A DNA stretch of 64,000 bases. Source: Planctomycetota bacterium. GTDB taxonomy: Bacteria; Planctomycetota; Phycisphaerae; UBA1845; UTPLA1. This document shows, piece by piece, positions 33,059-40,850 of this stretch. The notes beneath the pieces are model-generated. The model did no database searches. It worked only from the letters and a program-made list of their open reading frames with translations, and was not told the origin of the DNA. Position numbers and translations under genes: made by a program. The stretch lies in the NCBI GenBank assembly GCA_015654675.1, contig JAATGM010000004.1, forward strand, positions 22,624 through 86,623, in the 5' to 3' direction. The first letter of the stretch is position 1. Each line of letters starts with the position of its first letter.

Positions 33059-34357
33059 TCACCGAATCCTCATCGGCTGCCCCTCACTCACCCACGCATT
33101 CATCCCGCCCCGGCTGCTCTTCGCATCCGCATACCCCAGCCCCTTGAGAATCTGGCTCGCCGCCAGCGACCGCTTCCCCACCCCGCAAATCGCCACAATC
33201 GCCGCCTTCTTGTCCGCCGGCAGCCCAGCCGTCACGCCCGCCTGAAGCGCCTGCAGCGGAACATTCACCGCCTCCGCAATATGCCCGCCCACAAACTCCT
33301 CCGGCGTCCGCACATCCAGCAACACCGCCCCACCGCGCACCCGTTTCACCGTCTCCACCGGCTCAATCACATCATCCGCCGCGGGCTGCGCCTGCGCCGC
33401 CGCACCGGCCTCCGCCGGAAACAACTCCGGCAAGTGCTTCCGAATCGAACTCGTATACTTGAATACGTTGTCAGGAAAGATGACCACGCAAACCGCCCCC
33501 GGCTCATCCGGCACCAGCTTCAACGCCCCCGCCAGCGCCATCCCCGAACTCGGCCCCGCGATAATGCTCTCCTCCTGATTGATCCGCTTGCAGAAGCGAT
33601 ACGCCTCCGCGTTCCCGATCTCAACCACGCCGTCATACTCAGCCGGCAGAAAAAAGTCCGTCAGCTTCAGCGCCTTCAAACTCCGCACGCCGGGAATGTC
33701 ATGCCCATCGGCCGGATGCACGCCCAGCACCTTCACGCCCTTGTTCTTCGACTTCAAAAACCGCCCCGTCCCCGTGATCGTCCCGCACGTCCCCAGGCCG
33801 GCGACAAAGTGCGTCACCTTGCCGCCCGTCTGCCGCCACACCTCGGGCCCCGTCGTCCGAAAGTGCGCGTCCGGGTTTGCCGGATTCTTGTACTGATTGA
33901 GCTGATGCCACCCCGGCTGCTGCGAAAGGTCGTTCGCCTTCTGCATCGCCCCTTCCGGCGCACCCGGCATCGGACACAGGTCGTCGGCCAGCTCCACCAG
34001 CTTCGCCCCAAACACGCGCAGCGCCGCCCGCTTCTCCGCCGGAATCGCCAGCGAAAGCGTCGCCGTGAAATTGAGCTTGCTGGCATTGGCGATCATTGCC
34101 AGCCCCATGCCCGTATTGCCCGACGTCGGCTCGACCAGGTTCTCCAGCTTCACCCCGCGCTCCAGCGCATCGCGAACCAGGTTCGCCGCAATCCGATCCT
34201 TCACCGCCCCAAACGGGTTGTACCACTCCAGCTTGGCATAGACCGCAGTGTGCTTGAACGGCACCACCCGATTCAGCCGCACCATCGGCGTCGGATTCTC
34301 CTCGTTCGAAAGCATGTCCAGCACGCTATCAAACACACGCAGCGAAACATCAGTCAT
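33059..34357 (-). CDS. Cysteine synthase-like PLP enzyme fused to a rhodanese domain
   Basis: A 432-residue fusion. Residues 1-325 form a fold-type II PLP enzyme: FGAVKDRIAANLV has the PLP lysine, EPTSGNTGMGLAM the substrate loop and GLGTCGTITGTGRFLK the phosphate-binding glycines. C-terminal to an Ala/Pro linker (about residues 327-340), a rhodanese domain carries VLLDVRTPEEFVGGHIAEAVNVP and the active-site loop CGVGKRS, with its catalytic cysteine. The PLP half should make cysteine from an activated serine; the rhodanese may deliver or store sulfane sulfur. This coupling is inference. It stands alone between convergent and divergent neighbours. Confidence 0.88.
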   Translation of the reverse strand: MTDVSLRVFDSVLDMLSNEENPTPMVRLNRVVPFKHTAVYAKLEWYNPFGAVKDRIAANLVRDALERGVKLENLVEPTSGNTGMGLAMIANASKLNFTATLSLAIPAEKRAALRVFGAKLVELADDLCPMPGAPEGAMQKANDLSQQPGWHQLNQYKNPANPDAHFRTTGPEVWRQTGGKVTHFVAGLGTCGTITGTGRFLKSKNKGVKVLGVHPADGHDIPGVRSLKALKLTDFFLPAEYDGVVEIGNAEAYRFCKRINQEESIIAGPSSGMALAGALKLVPDEPGAVCVVIFPDNVFKYTSSIRKHLPELFPAEAGAAAQAQPAADDVIEPVETVKRVRGGAVLLDVRTPEEFVGGHIAEAVNVPLQALQAGVTAGLPADKKAAIVAICGVGKRSLAASQILKGLGYADAKSSRGGMNAWVSEGQPMRIR

Positions 34358-34493
34358 GGCTCAACCTCCGAGTTGCAACGAAGGCCAAATTGTAGCGGCC
34401 AATTCAGAGCCGCGCACGTAAGTAAGCGGTCCCCCGCGTGTGCCACTGCTCTGCGAACAGTGCATCCCGAGCACAATCGCCCCACCCCCACGT

Positions 34494-34522
34494 TTGGTGA
34501 AAATCACGCCCTTGGATATGCT
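34494..34522 (+). promoter_or_regulatory. Candidate sigma70-like promoter for the LamG protein
   Basis: TTGGTG (34494-34499), a 17-base spacer and TATGCT (34517-34522) lie about 64 bases upstream of the start codon of the secreted LamG protein, which also has CTGGAGGG as ribosome-binding site. Confidence 0.4.
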
Positions 34523-34585
34523 ATTAGCGCCGCCCGACAAAAAGCGGAAGGCAACCAACCGTTTCTCAAACTGGAGGGATCAACC

Positions 34586-36274
34586 ATGTTCGCAAAAACC
34601 ACGCGCTCAACCCTGCTCGCCGCCTGCCTCACAGCAGCCCTGCTCGCCACCAGCGCCACCGCCGCAACCCCCGCCTTCCAGCAGGCCATCAACACCTCCG
34701 CCCCCATCCTCTACTACCAGTTAAACGAAGCCGCCGGCCCAGCCCTCAACCACGGCTCCCTCGGCGCCGCCTTCAACGCCACCTATCTCGGCGCCATCCA
34801 GCGCAACGTCCCCACCGCCGCCGGCGACTCCGGCGCCATCTTCGACAACGTCAACGACTACCTCGAGTCCCTCGCCGCCTCGCCCGCCTCGCTCAACGGC
34901 AACCCCACCTTTTCAACCGAAACCCTCGTCGCCATCCGCTGCACCGGCACCTACTCCTTCTACCCCCCGTTCATCCACTGGGGCGTGGGCGGCACCGGCA
35001 AAGAAGTCTACTTCAGTCTCCACAACAACGACGCCACCAGCATCTACGCCGGCTTCTTCGACGGCGGCGCTTTCACCGCTGTCGGCAGCACCCCCGTCAA
35101 CCAATGGATGCACGTCGTCTGGGTTCGCCAGGGCGGCGGCAACGCCTCGACCGGCTCCACCGTCTACGTCAACGGCCAGTCCCTCGCCCTCCTGCCCGAC
35201 AGCTTTCTCTGCTGCTCGACGCAGATCCCCGCCGTCACCTCCAGCCCGTTCCGCGTCAATCGCGCCAGCGACTCCACCCGCTTCACCACCATGGAAATGG
35301 ACGAGCTCGCCCTCTACGACCGCGCCCTCTCCCCCTCCGAAGTCGCCGCCCACTTCGCCGCCCTCGCCCCCGCCCCGAGCACCATCAAAGGCGATCTCAA
35401 TTGCGATGGCTTCGTCAGCGGCGCAGACGTCGACGGCTTCGTCACCGCCCTGCTCAACCCGCCCGGCTACCCCGTCAAGTACCCGCTCTGCAACAGTCTC
35501 AACGGCGACTTCGACGGCAGCGCCTCGGTCAACCCCGCCGACGTCCCGCTCTTCGCCGCCCGGCTGCTCAACAACCCGACCACCCCATTCCAGCAAGCAA
35601 TCCTCAACGACTCGCCCTCACTCTTCTATTCCCTCAACGAGGGCAACGGCACCGTCGCCAATCGCGGCTCGCTCGGCTCCGCCTTTGACGCCGTCCACAC
35701 CGGCACCAACAACCTCGTCACCTCGCCCTCCGGCGACGGCGGACTCTACTTCGCCGGGCCCGGCAGCTCGCTCTACTCCCTCGCTCCCGCGCCCGCCGCC
35801 TTCACCGGCAACCCCACCTTCTCCGCCGAAGCCGTCGTCAAGCCCGAATGCAACGTCGTCTTCTATCCCTCTATGCTCGGCTGGGGCCTCGCCAACACCG
35901 GCCAGGAAGTCTTCTTCGGATTCCCCAACAGCCAGGCCCACGTCATCTACGCCGGCTTCTTCAGCGGCGGCATAACCACCACCGACTCCCTGCCCGTCGC
36001 CCAATGGGTCCACGTCGTCTGGACGCGCCAGGGCGGCGGCAACGCCACCACCAACACGATCGTCTACATCAACGGCCAACCGGCCGCGCAATCGCCCGAC
36101 CCCGTCCTCTGCTGCAACACGCTGACCCCCAACCTCGCATCTACCCCGTTCCGAATCAACGACACCGCCAACGCCAGTTGGTACTTCGTCGGCAGTCTCG
36201 ACGAGCTGGCCCTCTACGACCACATCCTCACCCCAGCTCAGGTCCAAACGCACTTTAACGCCCTCCCGCACTGA
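34586..36274 (+). CDS. Secreted LamG-dockerin-LamG protein
   Basis: A 562-residue secreted protein. The signal peptide is residues 1-26. Two concanavalin/LamG-like domains (about 30-255 and 335-562) are clearly homologous: both have AFQQAI..., a YY-x-LNE or YSLNE start, WVGGTGKE/WGLANTGQE, Q.GGGNA and DELALYD near the end. Between them (about 263-328) lies a dockerin type I-like pair of calcium loops, GDLNCDGFVSGADVDGFVTALL and NGDFDGSASVNPADVPLFAARLL. Dockerins are normally terminal, so the internal position suggests duplication of a LamG-dockerin unit with loss of the second dockerin. The ligand is unknown. A polysaccharide- or cell-surface-binding role is inferred. Confidence 0.85.
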   Translation: MFAKTTRSTLLAACLTAALLATSATAATPAFQQAINTSAPILYYQLNEAAGPALNHGSLGAAFNATYLGAIQRNVPTAAGDSGAIFDNVNDYLESLAASPASLNGNPTFSTETLVAIRCTGTYSFYPPFIHWGVGGTGKEVYFSLHNNDATSIYAGFFDGGAFTAVGSTPVNQWMHVVWVRQGGGNASTGSTVYVNGQSLALLPDSFLCCSTQIPAVTSSPFRVNRASDSTRFTTMEMDELALYDRALSPSEVAAHFAALAPAPSTIKGDLNCDGFVSGADVDGFVTALLNPPGYPVKYPLCNSLNGDFDGSASVNPADVPLFAARLLNNPTTPFQQAILNDSPSLFYSLNEGNGTVANRGSLGSAFDAVHTGTNNLVTSPSGDGGLYFAGPGSSLYSLAPAPAAFTGNPTFSAEAVVKPECNVVFYPSMLGWGLANTGQEVFFGFPNSQAHVIYAGFFSGGITTTDSLPVAQWVHVVWTRQGGGNATTNTIVYINGQPAAQSPDPVLCCNTLTPNLASTPFRINDTANASWYFVGSLDELALYDHILTPAQVQTHFNALPH

Positions 36275-36277
36275 TTC

Positions 36278-36310
36278 CCCTCTCCCGGCGGGAGAGGGCT
36301 AGGGTGAGGG
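36278..36310. repeat. REP-like palindromic repeat, copy 2
   Basis: CCCTCTCCC-ggc-GGGAGAGGG followed by CTAGGGTGAGGG, starting four bases after the LamG stop codon. It has the same design as the copy at 30229 and may also serve as a transcript-end structure. Confidence 0.75.
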
Positions 36311-36354
36311 CGAACCGCGCTCCCCATCGCAACCAGGTCGCGCCGGCCATCGAA

Positions 36355-36380
36355 GGCCAACCCGACCGTCCCCGGTCGGG
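36355..36380. repeat. Second copy of the CCCGACCG palindrome
   Basis: An exact 26-base copy of the element at 32957-32982, with the hairpin CCCGACCG-tccc-CGGTCGGG. Both copies lie between genes. Confidence 0.75.
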
Positions 36381-36542
36381 CTACCCCCAACGACCGCCAG
36401 CGACCCATTCCTCCACCCACCCCATCCATTGCCGCCCCACGCCCCACCCGCTGCGATAGTCAATTTTGGACTATCCAACATCCACACCTAGCGTGGTCGT
36501 CGTTGCGACGATTGATGAACTCAACATTTCAAAGCGTGGCAC

Positions 36543-36806
36543 ATGCCAAAGAAAACTCCCCCGACCTGCTATCTACTCCGCCTCGAATCCTTTGAAGGCG
36601 CCGACACCCTCCTCCATTGCGGCAACGCGAAGCAGGATTTCCTCTACTGCATCGTGACGCACTCAAAGAAAGGCGAACTCGAAATCATCGACAACGGCTA
36701 CCGCACCAAAAAAGAAGCCCTCGCCGCTTGGCCGGAAATCTACAATTCGAGCACAGAATTACAGAACACTCCGAAGGAGAAACGTGTGCCACGCCACCCG
36801 CGCTAA
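36543..36806 (+). CDS. Small hypothetical protein
   Basis: An 87-residue soluble protein with a compact alpha/beta look: TCYLLRLESFEGADTLLHC, FLYCIVTHSKKGELEIIDNGYRTKKEALAAWPEI, then a polar tail. The YRTKKEALAAW pattern resembles short domains in which a strand is followed by an EALxxWP helix, but no family is assigned. It begins a run of genes with less GC-biased codons (36.5-39.2 kb). Confidence 0.5.
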   Translation: MPKKTPPTCYLLRLESFEGADTLLHCGNAKQDFLYCIVTHSKKGELEIIDNGYRTKKEALAAWPEIYNSSTELQNTPKEKRVPRHPR

Positions 36807-36924
36807 CGTGGGAACACTGCTTTCTGCAGCGTTCAGCTCGCGCCATCCAGCGCCACCTGTTGTCCGTGGCCTCTACTGAATCCACAGTCGCCTATTCCGC
36901 GACTATGGGTAAACTGCGACGGCA

Positions 36925-37734
36925 ATGGCACGCTACCGCGAGATCATCTCCTATCCAGAAATGGTCCAAAGAGAGCGCATCGCGCTACAAAAGAGCATGA
37001 ACTTTCGCGTTCGCGGCGGAATTGCTGGTTATTCGATCATTCTGATGAGCGTTCGAAAAGGTGCCCCGTATCAAGATGTATGGCACGACGAATCGGCCGA
37101 TGACCCTCACGCCGGGATGCTCGAATACGAAGGTCATGATGTGCCGCGCACCAAGCACTCGCGCGCCGATCCGAAAACGATCGATCAACCCATGCAGCTT
37201 CCTAGCGGCACGCTGACCGAAAATGGCAAGTTCTTTAATGCCGCAATGGCTGCAAAGTCTGGTGCGCAGGTTCCAGAAACCGTGCAGGTCTACGAAAAGA
37301 TCGCCACGGGCATTTGGTGCGATCGCGGTAGGTATTCACTCGTCGATGCTGAGCTGAAATCCGTTCCCATCCGCGCCAAGCCTGGCCGCACGCGAAACGT
37401 CTTCCGATTTTTTCTGAAGCCAACAACCACCCCCGACGTTCGTACGCAAGAGGATGAACGAGAGCTTTCGATCTCCCGTCAAATTCCGACTTCGGTAAAG
37501 GTTTCTGTTTGGAAACGCGACCAAGGCCGATGCGTTCGTTGTGGAGCCACGGATAATCTACACTTTGATCATGACGTTCCATTTAGCAAGGGCGGCTCGA
37601 GTCTAGATGCCCAAAACGTGCAACTACTCTGCGCCCGGCACAACCTGCAAAAATCCGACACGATCCTCAGTATCGGCCCGCTCATCGGCGCGGCCTTTGT
37701 GACAGCCGTCGCGTCGCTCGCCCGCGGCGCTTAG
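36925..37734 (+). CDS. HNH endonuclease with possible N-terminal SRA-like domain
   Basis: A 269-residue protein. Residues about 188-240 form an HNH nuclease domain with a zinc-binding CVRCGA and CARHN, and the core NLHFDHDVPFSKGG...NVQLLCARHN has the expected His, Asn and His. The N-terminal ~160 residues (GGIAGYSIILMSVRK..., LTENGKFFNAAMAAKSG, PETVQVYEKIATGIWCDRGRYSLVDAEL, NVFRFFLKP) resemble the SRA/YDG layout in which NGKF...G..P..VQVYEKI...DRGRY binds modified cytosine. Such pairs are modification-dependent restriction enzymes. The SRA assignment is tentative; the HNH is firm. The last 20 residues are hydrophobic. No methylase is adjacent. Confidence 0.72.
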   Translation: MARYREIISYPEMVQRERIALQKSMNFRVRGGIAGYSIILMSVRKGAPYQDVWHDESADDPHAGMLEYEGHDVPRTKHSRADPKTIDQPMQLPSGTLTENGKFFNAAMAAKSGAQVPETVQVYEKIATGIWCDRGRYSLVDAELKSVPIRAKPGRTRNVFRFFLKPTTTPDVRTQEDERELSISRQIPTSVKVSVWKRDQGRCVRCGATDNLHFDHDVPFSKGGSSLDAQNVQLLCARHNLQKSDTILSIGPLIGAAFVTAVASLARGA

Positions 37735-37751
37735 TAACCGAGGAATCGTCG

Positions 37752-38006
37752 ATGACTACCGCTAACTTGGATGCAACGCCGCTGGTAGACGAGTATCGGG
37801 CGATAGTCGAGGAATCGACGAAGAAGGCCACCCGCGAAATAGACTGGAACGAACTTCGACGAGCACTCGTCCAGACCGCCGACTGGACAGACGACGGCGC
37901 TGCGCACTTCGCGCTCTTGGTCCGTACATATGGAGCGTTCGTACTTCGTAACGCACTAGCGCTCGCGGTCGCAGCAGAGATCGAAGATGGCGAGCTGGGT
38001 CTCTGA
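37752..38006 (+). CDS. Small hypothetical protein following the HNH gene
   Basis: An 84-residue helical protein: EYRAIVEESTKKATREIDW, then ALVQTADWTDDGAAHFALLVRTYGAFVLRNALALAVAAEIEDGELGL. It follows the HNH stop by 17 bases on the same strand, so it may be co-transcribed. No family is recognised. A role as partner or inhibitor of the nuclease is only a possibility suggested by position. Confidence 0.5.
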   Translation: MTTANLDATPLVDEYRAIVEESTKKATREIDWNELRRALVQTADWTDDGAAHFALLVRTYGAFVLRNALALAVAAEIEDGELGL

Positions 38007-38123
38007 CAGTTCGACCAGCTTGCAGCACAAGGTGATCAAAAAAAGGTGTCCGTGCATCCCGCCCGCAATTCGGCAATCGCTCCGCCGCGAAGTGCCCGAC
38101 TCGAATCGACTCCTGATGTAATC

Positions 38124-38603
38124 TCACCTACCGCTCCCCGCGCTCGGGCTATTGGAGACGTCATCGCTCGTTCCAAGAATTCCATCCGGCCCCACGCTTC
38201 GAAGATCGAACCGCTCCCCAGTTTCGAATATCGGCGCGGGTGAGTAAACGTACGGTCGTCCCCACGGATCGATGAGGTCGTCTTTCCAAGAGAGATACGA
38301 CGCAGGCGAAGTTGAACCGGGGTCTAGAGCCGAATCCTCGACCAACTCCTCAAGTCGCCGCGGAAGCGATCCATGATCCCACTCATACGCCAATACCGCC
38401 TTATTGAGCACGCCCCCAGAACCAACGTCAGCAGCCGCCCGAAGCATAAAGTCTGTCGGCCGTCTCTCCGCTTGTTTCCCTGACGAAATCATGACAACAA
38501 ACGCGCCACACATCGCCACTGCAACGACAATCGCGCGCAGCATGTATGACTCAACGACCCCGACTAAATCGCGACGCGTATCCGTCACTTGCCGCACGCT
38601 CAT
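38124..38603 (-). CDS. GspG-like pseudopilin-type protein
   Basis: A ~159-residue protein. A hydrophobic segment AIVVAVAMCGAFVVMISSGK lies near the N-terminus. The C-terminal half carries the GspG core: AVLAYEWDHGSLPRRLEELVEDSAL, then YLSWKDDLIDPWGRPYVYSPAP and FDLRSVGPDGILGTSDDVSN. It lacks the canonical GFTLIE prepilin motif, so it may be a membrane-anchored relative rather than a processed pilin. The frame stays open to 38765 but there overlaps the next gene, so the ATG at 38603 is chosen; 38543 is also possible. A prepilin peptidase exists at the far left of the window but is not linked. Confidence 0.58.
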   Translation of the reverse strand: MSVRQVTDTRRDLVGVVESYMLRAIVVAVAMCGAFVVMISSGKQAERRPTDFMLRAAADVGSGGVLNKAVLAYEWDHGSLPRRLEELVEDSALDPGSTSPASYLSWKDDLIDPWGRPYVYSPAPIFETGERFDLRSVGPDGILGTSDDVSNSPSAGSGR

Positions 38604-38685
38604 CTCATCTCGCAGGACGGAATTGTATAACAACCACAACAGGTCCGCCCCAACGCGTTCGGCCAGCTTGCCACTCTCCTGGCGG

Positions 38686-39180
38686 TCATCGGCGTCGCGC
38701 TTCGAGTTCCACGTTCGGCGTGGCGGGCCCGGTTGAGGGGATTTCGATGTCCGCCTGCTGAGCAACCCGCCTCGCAGTATCGGCCGCGAGACTTGCCAGC
38801 TCGCCCGGGGGAAGTTGCTGACTCACTCGAAGAAGAAGTCCGGCGTCGAAGAGCCGATGCGATTTCCCAAGCTCGTCGATAAGCCGGTATTTGAACCAAT
38901 CAGAGCGATCCGCGGAGTTCAGGAGGATTTGTCCAATCCGCCGAAGGTAACTGTCGCCCGGAACAGACATGGGATCGACCGCGGCTTCAGCAGACTCATA
39001 CTCAGCACTGAGCAGACTGAACAGGTACTCACGATCTGTTCCTGGGGCCGTCTTTGGCTCCCGGAAGCCAGCGTGCGTCGGGCCAAAGTTTCGTGCGACA
39101 TGGACCGCCACGTACCCGAACGCGCAGGCCATGCCGACCAACGCCGAGCCCACGATCAGTCGCTTCTGAACTTGCTTCAT
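38686..39180 (-). CDS. Hypothetical single-pass membrane protein
   Basis: A 164-residue protein. Residues about 8-28 (LIVGSALVGMACAFGYVAVHVA) form one membrane helix, and the remainder is helical and charged (SLLSAEYESAEAAVDPMSVPGDSYLRRIGQILLNSAD...). No family is recognised. It lies directly upstream of the GspG-like gene on the same strand and may form a unit with it. Start codon uncertain: an upstream GTG at 39189 is close by. Confidence 0.45.
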   Translation of the reverse strand: MKQVQKRLIVGSALVGMACAFGYVAVHVARNFGPTHAGFREPKTAPGTDREYLFSLLSAEYESAEAAVDPMSVPGDSYLRRIGQILLNSADRSDWFKYRLIDELGKSHRLFDAGLLLRVSQQLPPGELASLAADTARRVAQQADIEIPSTGPATPNVELEARRR

Positions 39181-39189
39181 CGCGCGCAC

Positions 39190-40036
39190 ATGGAACCCAT
39201 CGCAATCTCGCCTTCACCGAATACGGCACAAGATGCAACGATCAATTCGGGCGCCGCTACCGGATATTCATCGCCACTGTCCGAGCAGCTCTAAGGCATA
39301 TCAGTCTCATCTGAGACTTACGGCGGACAAACGCCCCGGTTGCGGCCACATGTTAAGAAAAGAAGTCGGTCGTTTTGATTACATGGCGGAATTCGGCTAT
39401 CGCGATTCCGCCATACCCCCCGTCCCCGCCAGGCCGCCGCCGATTGACCACCACCCACACCGGCCACCGCATCCGATTCATCCTCCCGCTCCCTGGATAG
39501 GGAGAGGGCCGGGGTGTGGGTCGAATTCGCAATAAAAAGGACTTACCGACAAACCCATCGATAACGCGAAACCGCCAATCAACAAATCAGAATCTCGCCC
39601 TTGACTTCCAAATCTCGCATACCTAAACACTATCCGAACATGCCTTCAGCAAACGAAAGCCGAAGGCCAACTGGGGTCTCCATGCGCAAACAGTCGCCGC
39701 GACGATCAGGCTGAGGGTTCGCGCATGCCAATGTTCTTTGAAAACCGAAGATCGCGCGGCGCATCTCCAGCAAAATGCCCAACTTGCATCTCGTCTCACA
39801 AATCTCACTTTCGAATCTCACCGCCGTCTCGCCGGGATCAGGAATCAACGAACCGCCCGCCCCGGCGATTTTTGAGACGGATCTCAATTTTCGGTTGTCG
39901 GATTTCGGTTGCCCGGTTCTCTCCACCCACCCCGCCCCCGGCCCCGACAATCTCACCCGCGTCTCCCAAATCTCACGCGGCCGTCCCCCCCGGCCCCTCC
40001 CCCAATTGCCAATGACTAATTATCAATTACTAATTA
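39190..40036. other. 847-base gene-free stretch
   Basis: No credible gene on either strand; the open frames here are short and lack homology. It contains a perfect 10-base inverted repeat with a 12-base loop (ATGGCGGAAT 39383-39392 and ATTCCGCCAT 39405-39414), a REP-like repeat at 39489, and a low-complexity AT-rich tract near 40010-40040 made of repeats of the type TTACTAA. It looks like decayed or spacer DNA. Confidence 0.5.
39489..39523. repeat. REP-like palindromic repeat, copy 3
   Basis: CTCCCT-ggat-AGGGAG followed by AGGGCCGGGGTGTGGGTC. Shorter and more diverged than copies 1 and 2, but the same order of palindrome then GGG-rich tail is kept. Confidence 0.6.
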
Positions 40037-40843
40037 CTAATGATGAGCGCTCCCGTCCATTGTCCCCGCTCTCCCCGCCAGCCACGGCCCAACCGTCCGT
40101 CTCACAAACGCGGGGCTCACCACGCTCACATGGTTCCCGAAATACCAATCCCGCGCAAACGCCGGCCGCCAGCGAACATCCTCAAACCCCGCCGCCCGCA
40201 CCCGCCATCCCACCAGCCCCGCCGACGGACCCCATCGCCGATCCGACGAACCCAGCATCGAGGTCCCCAGCCCCAGGAAAAAAACATCCCCCGGCCCGCC
40301 CACCGAAGCCAGCCCGCCCCGGCATCCCGCCGCCGCCCGCGCCGCGTCATACCCCGGCGATATGGCCGGCGCGCACAAAACCGCCCGCCCGATCGCCTCG
40401 CGTTGCCCCAGCGTCTCAAGCGCCCGCACAATGATCCAGCACCCGCCCGAATGCCCGATCAACCCGACATGCGTGTCGCCATGCGTCGCGCGGTGCCCCC
40501 GAATAATCTCACACAGCCCCGCCGCCCGCTTCTCATGCAGCCCCGTGTGCATCAGGTTCGGAAACGCCCGCACCACCGGCCACCCGCGGTTCCAGCGATA
40601 CACGACCACTGCCCCGCGCCACCCGCTCCGCAGAATGCCCACCGCCATGGCCCGCGCATACAGACTCGGCCCCTCGATCCCGCCGAGGATCACAATCAGC
40701 CCGCGCCGCCGCCGTCGCGGTGTGTCCCACCCCTCGGTGGAGCCCACGCCGGTCAGCAATCCGAACCAGGTTGTCAAAAGGCAGAAAATCGGCTCGAGCA
40801 GCGCACAGGTCCCCGCCATCAGCAGCCCGAGCGCCCGATTCAC
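40037..40843 (-). CDS. Alpha/beta hydrolase-like protein
   Basis: A 268-residue protein with an N-terminal hydrophobic segment (LGLLMAGTCALLEPIFCLL). LIVILGGIEGPSLYARAMAVGIL gives the first strand and oxyanion region. The nucleophile elbow GLIGHSGGCWIIVRALE holds the catalytic serine, VLCAPAISPGYD the following strand, and a C-terminal histidine (DWYFGNHVSVV) could complete the triad. Substrate unknown. It starts eight bases after the EF-P stop on the same strand and may be co-transcribed. Confidence 0.72.
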   Translation of the reverse strand: MNRALGLLMAGTCALLEPIFCLLTTWFGLLTGVGSTEGWDTPRRRRRGLIVILGGIEGPSLYARAMAVGILRSGWRGAVVVYRWNRGWPVVRAFPNLMHTGLHEKRAAGLCEIIRGHRATHGDTHVGLIGHSGGCWIIVRALETLGQREAIGRAVLCAPAISPGYDAARAAAGCRGGLASVGGPGDVFFLGLGTSMLGSSDRRWGPSAGLVGWRVRAAGFEDVRWRPAFARDWYFGNHVSVVSPAFVRRTVGPWLAGRAGTMDGSAHH

Positions 40844-40850
40844 GTCGGCG

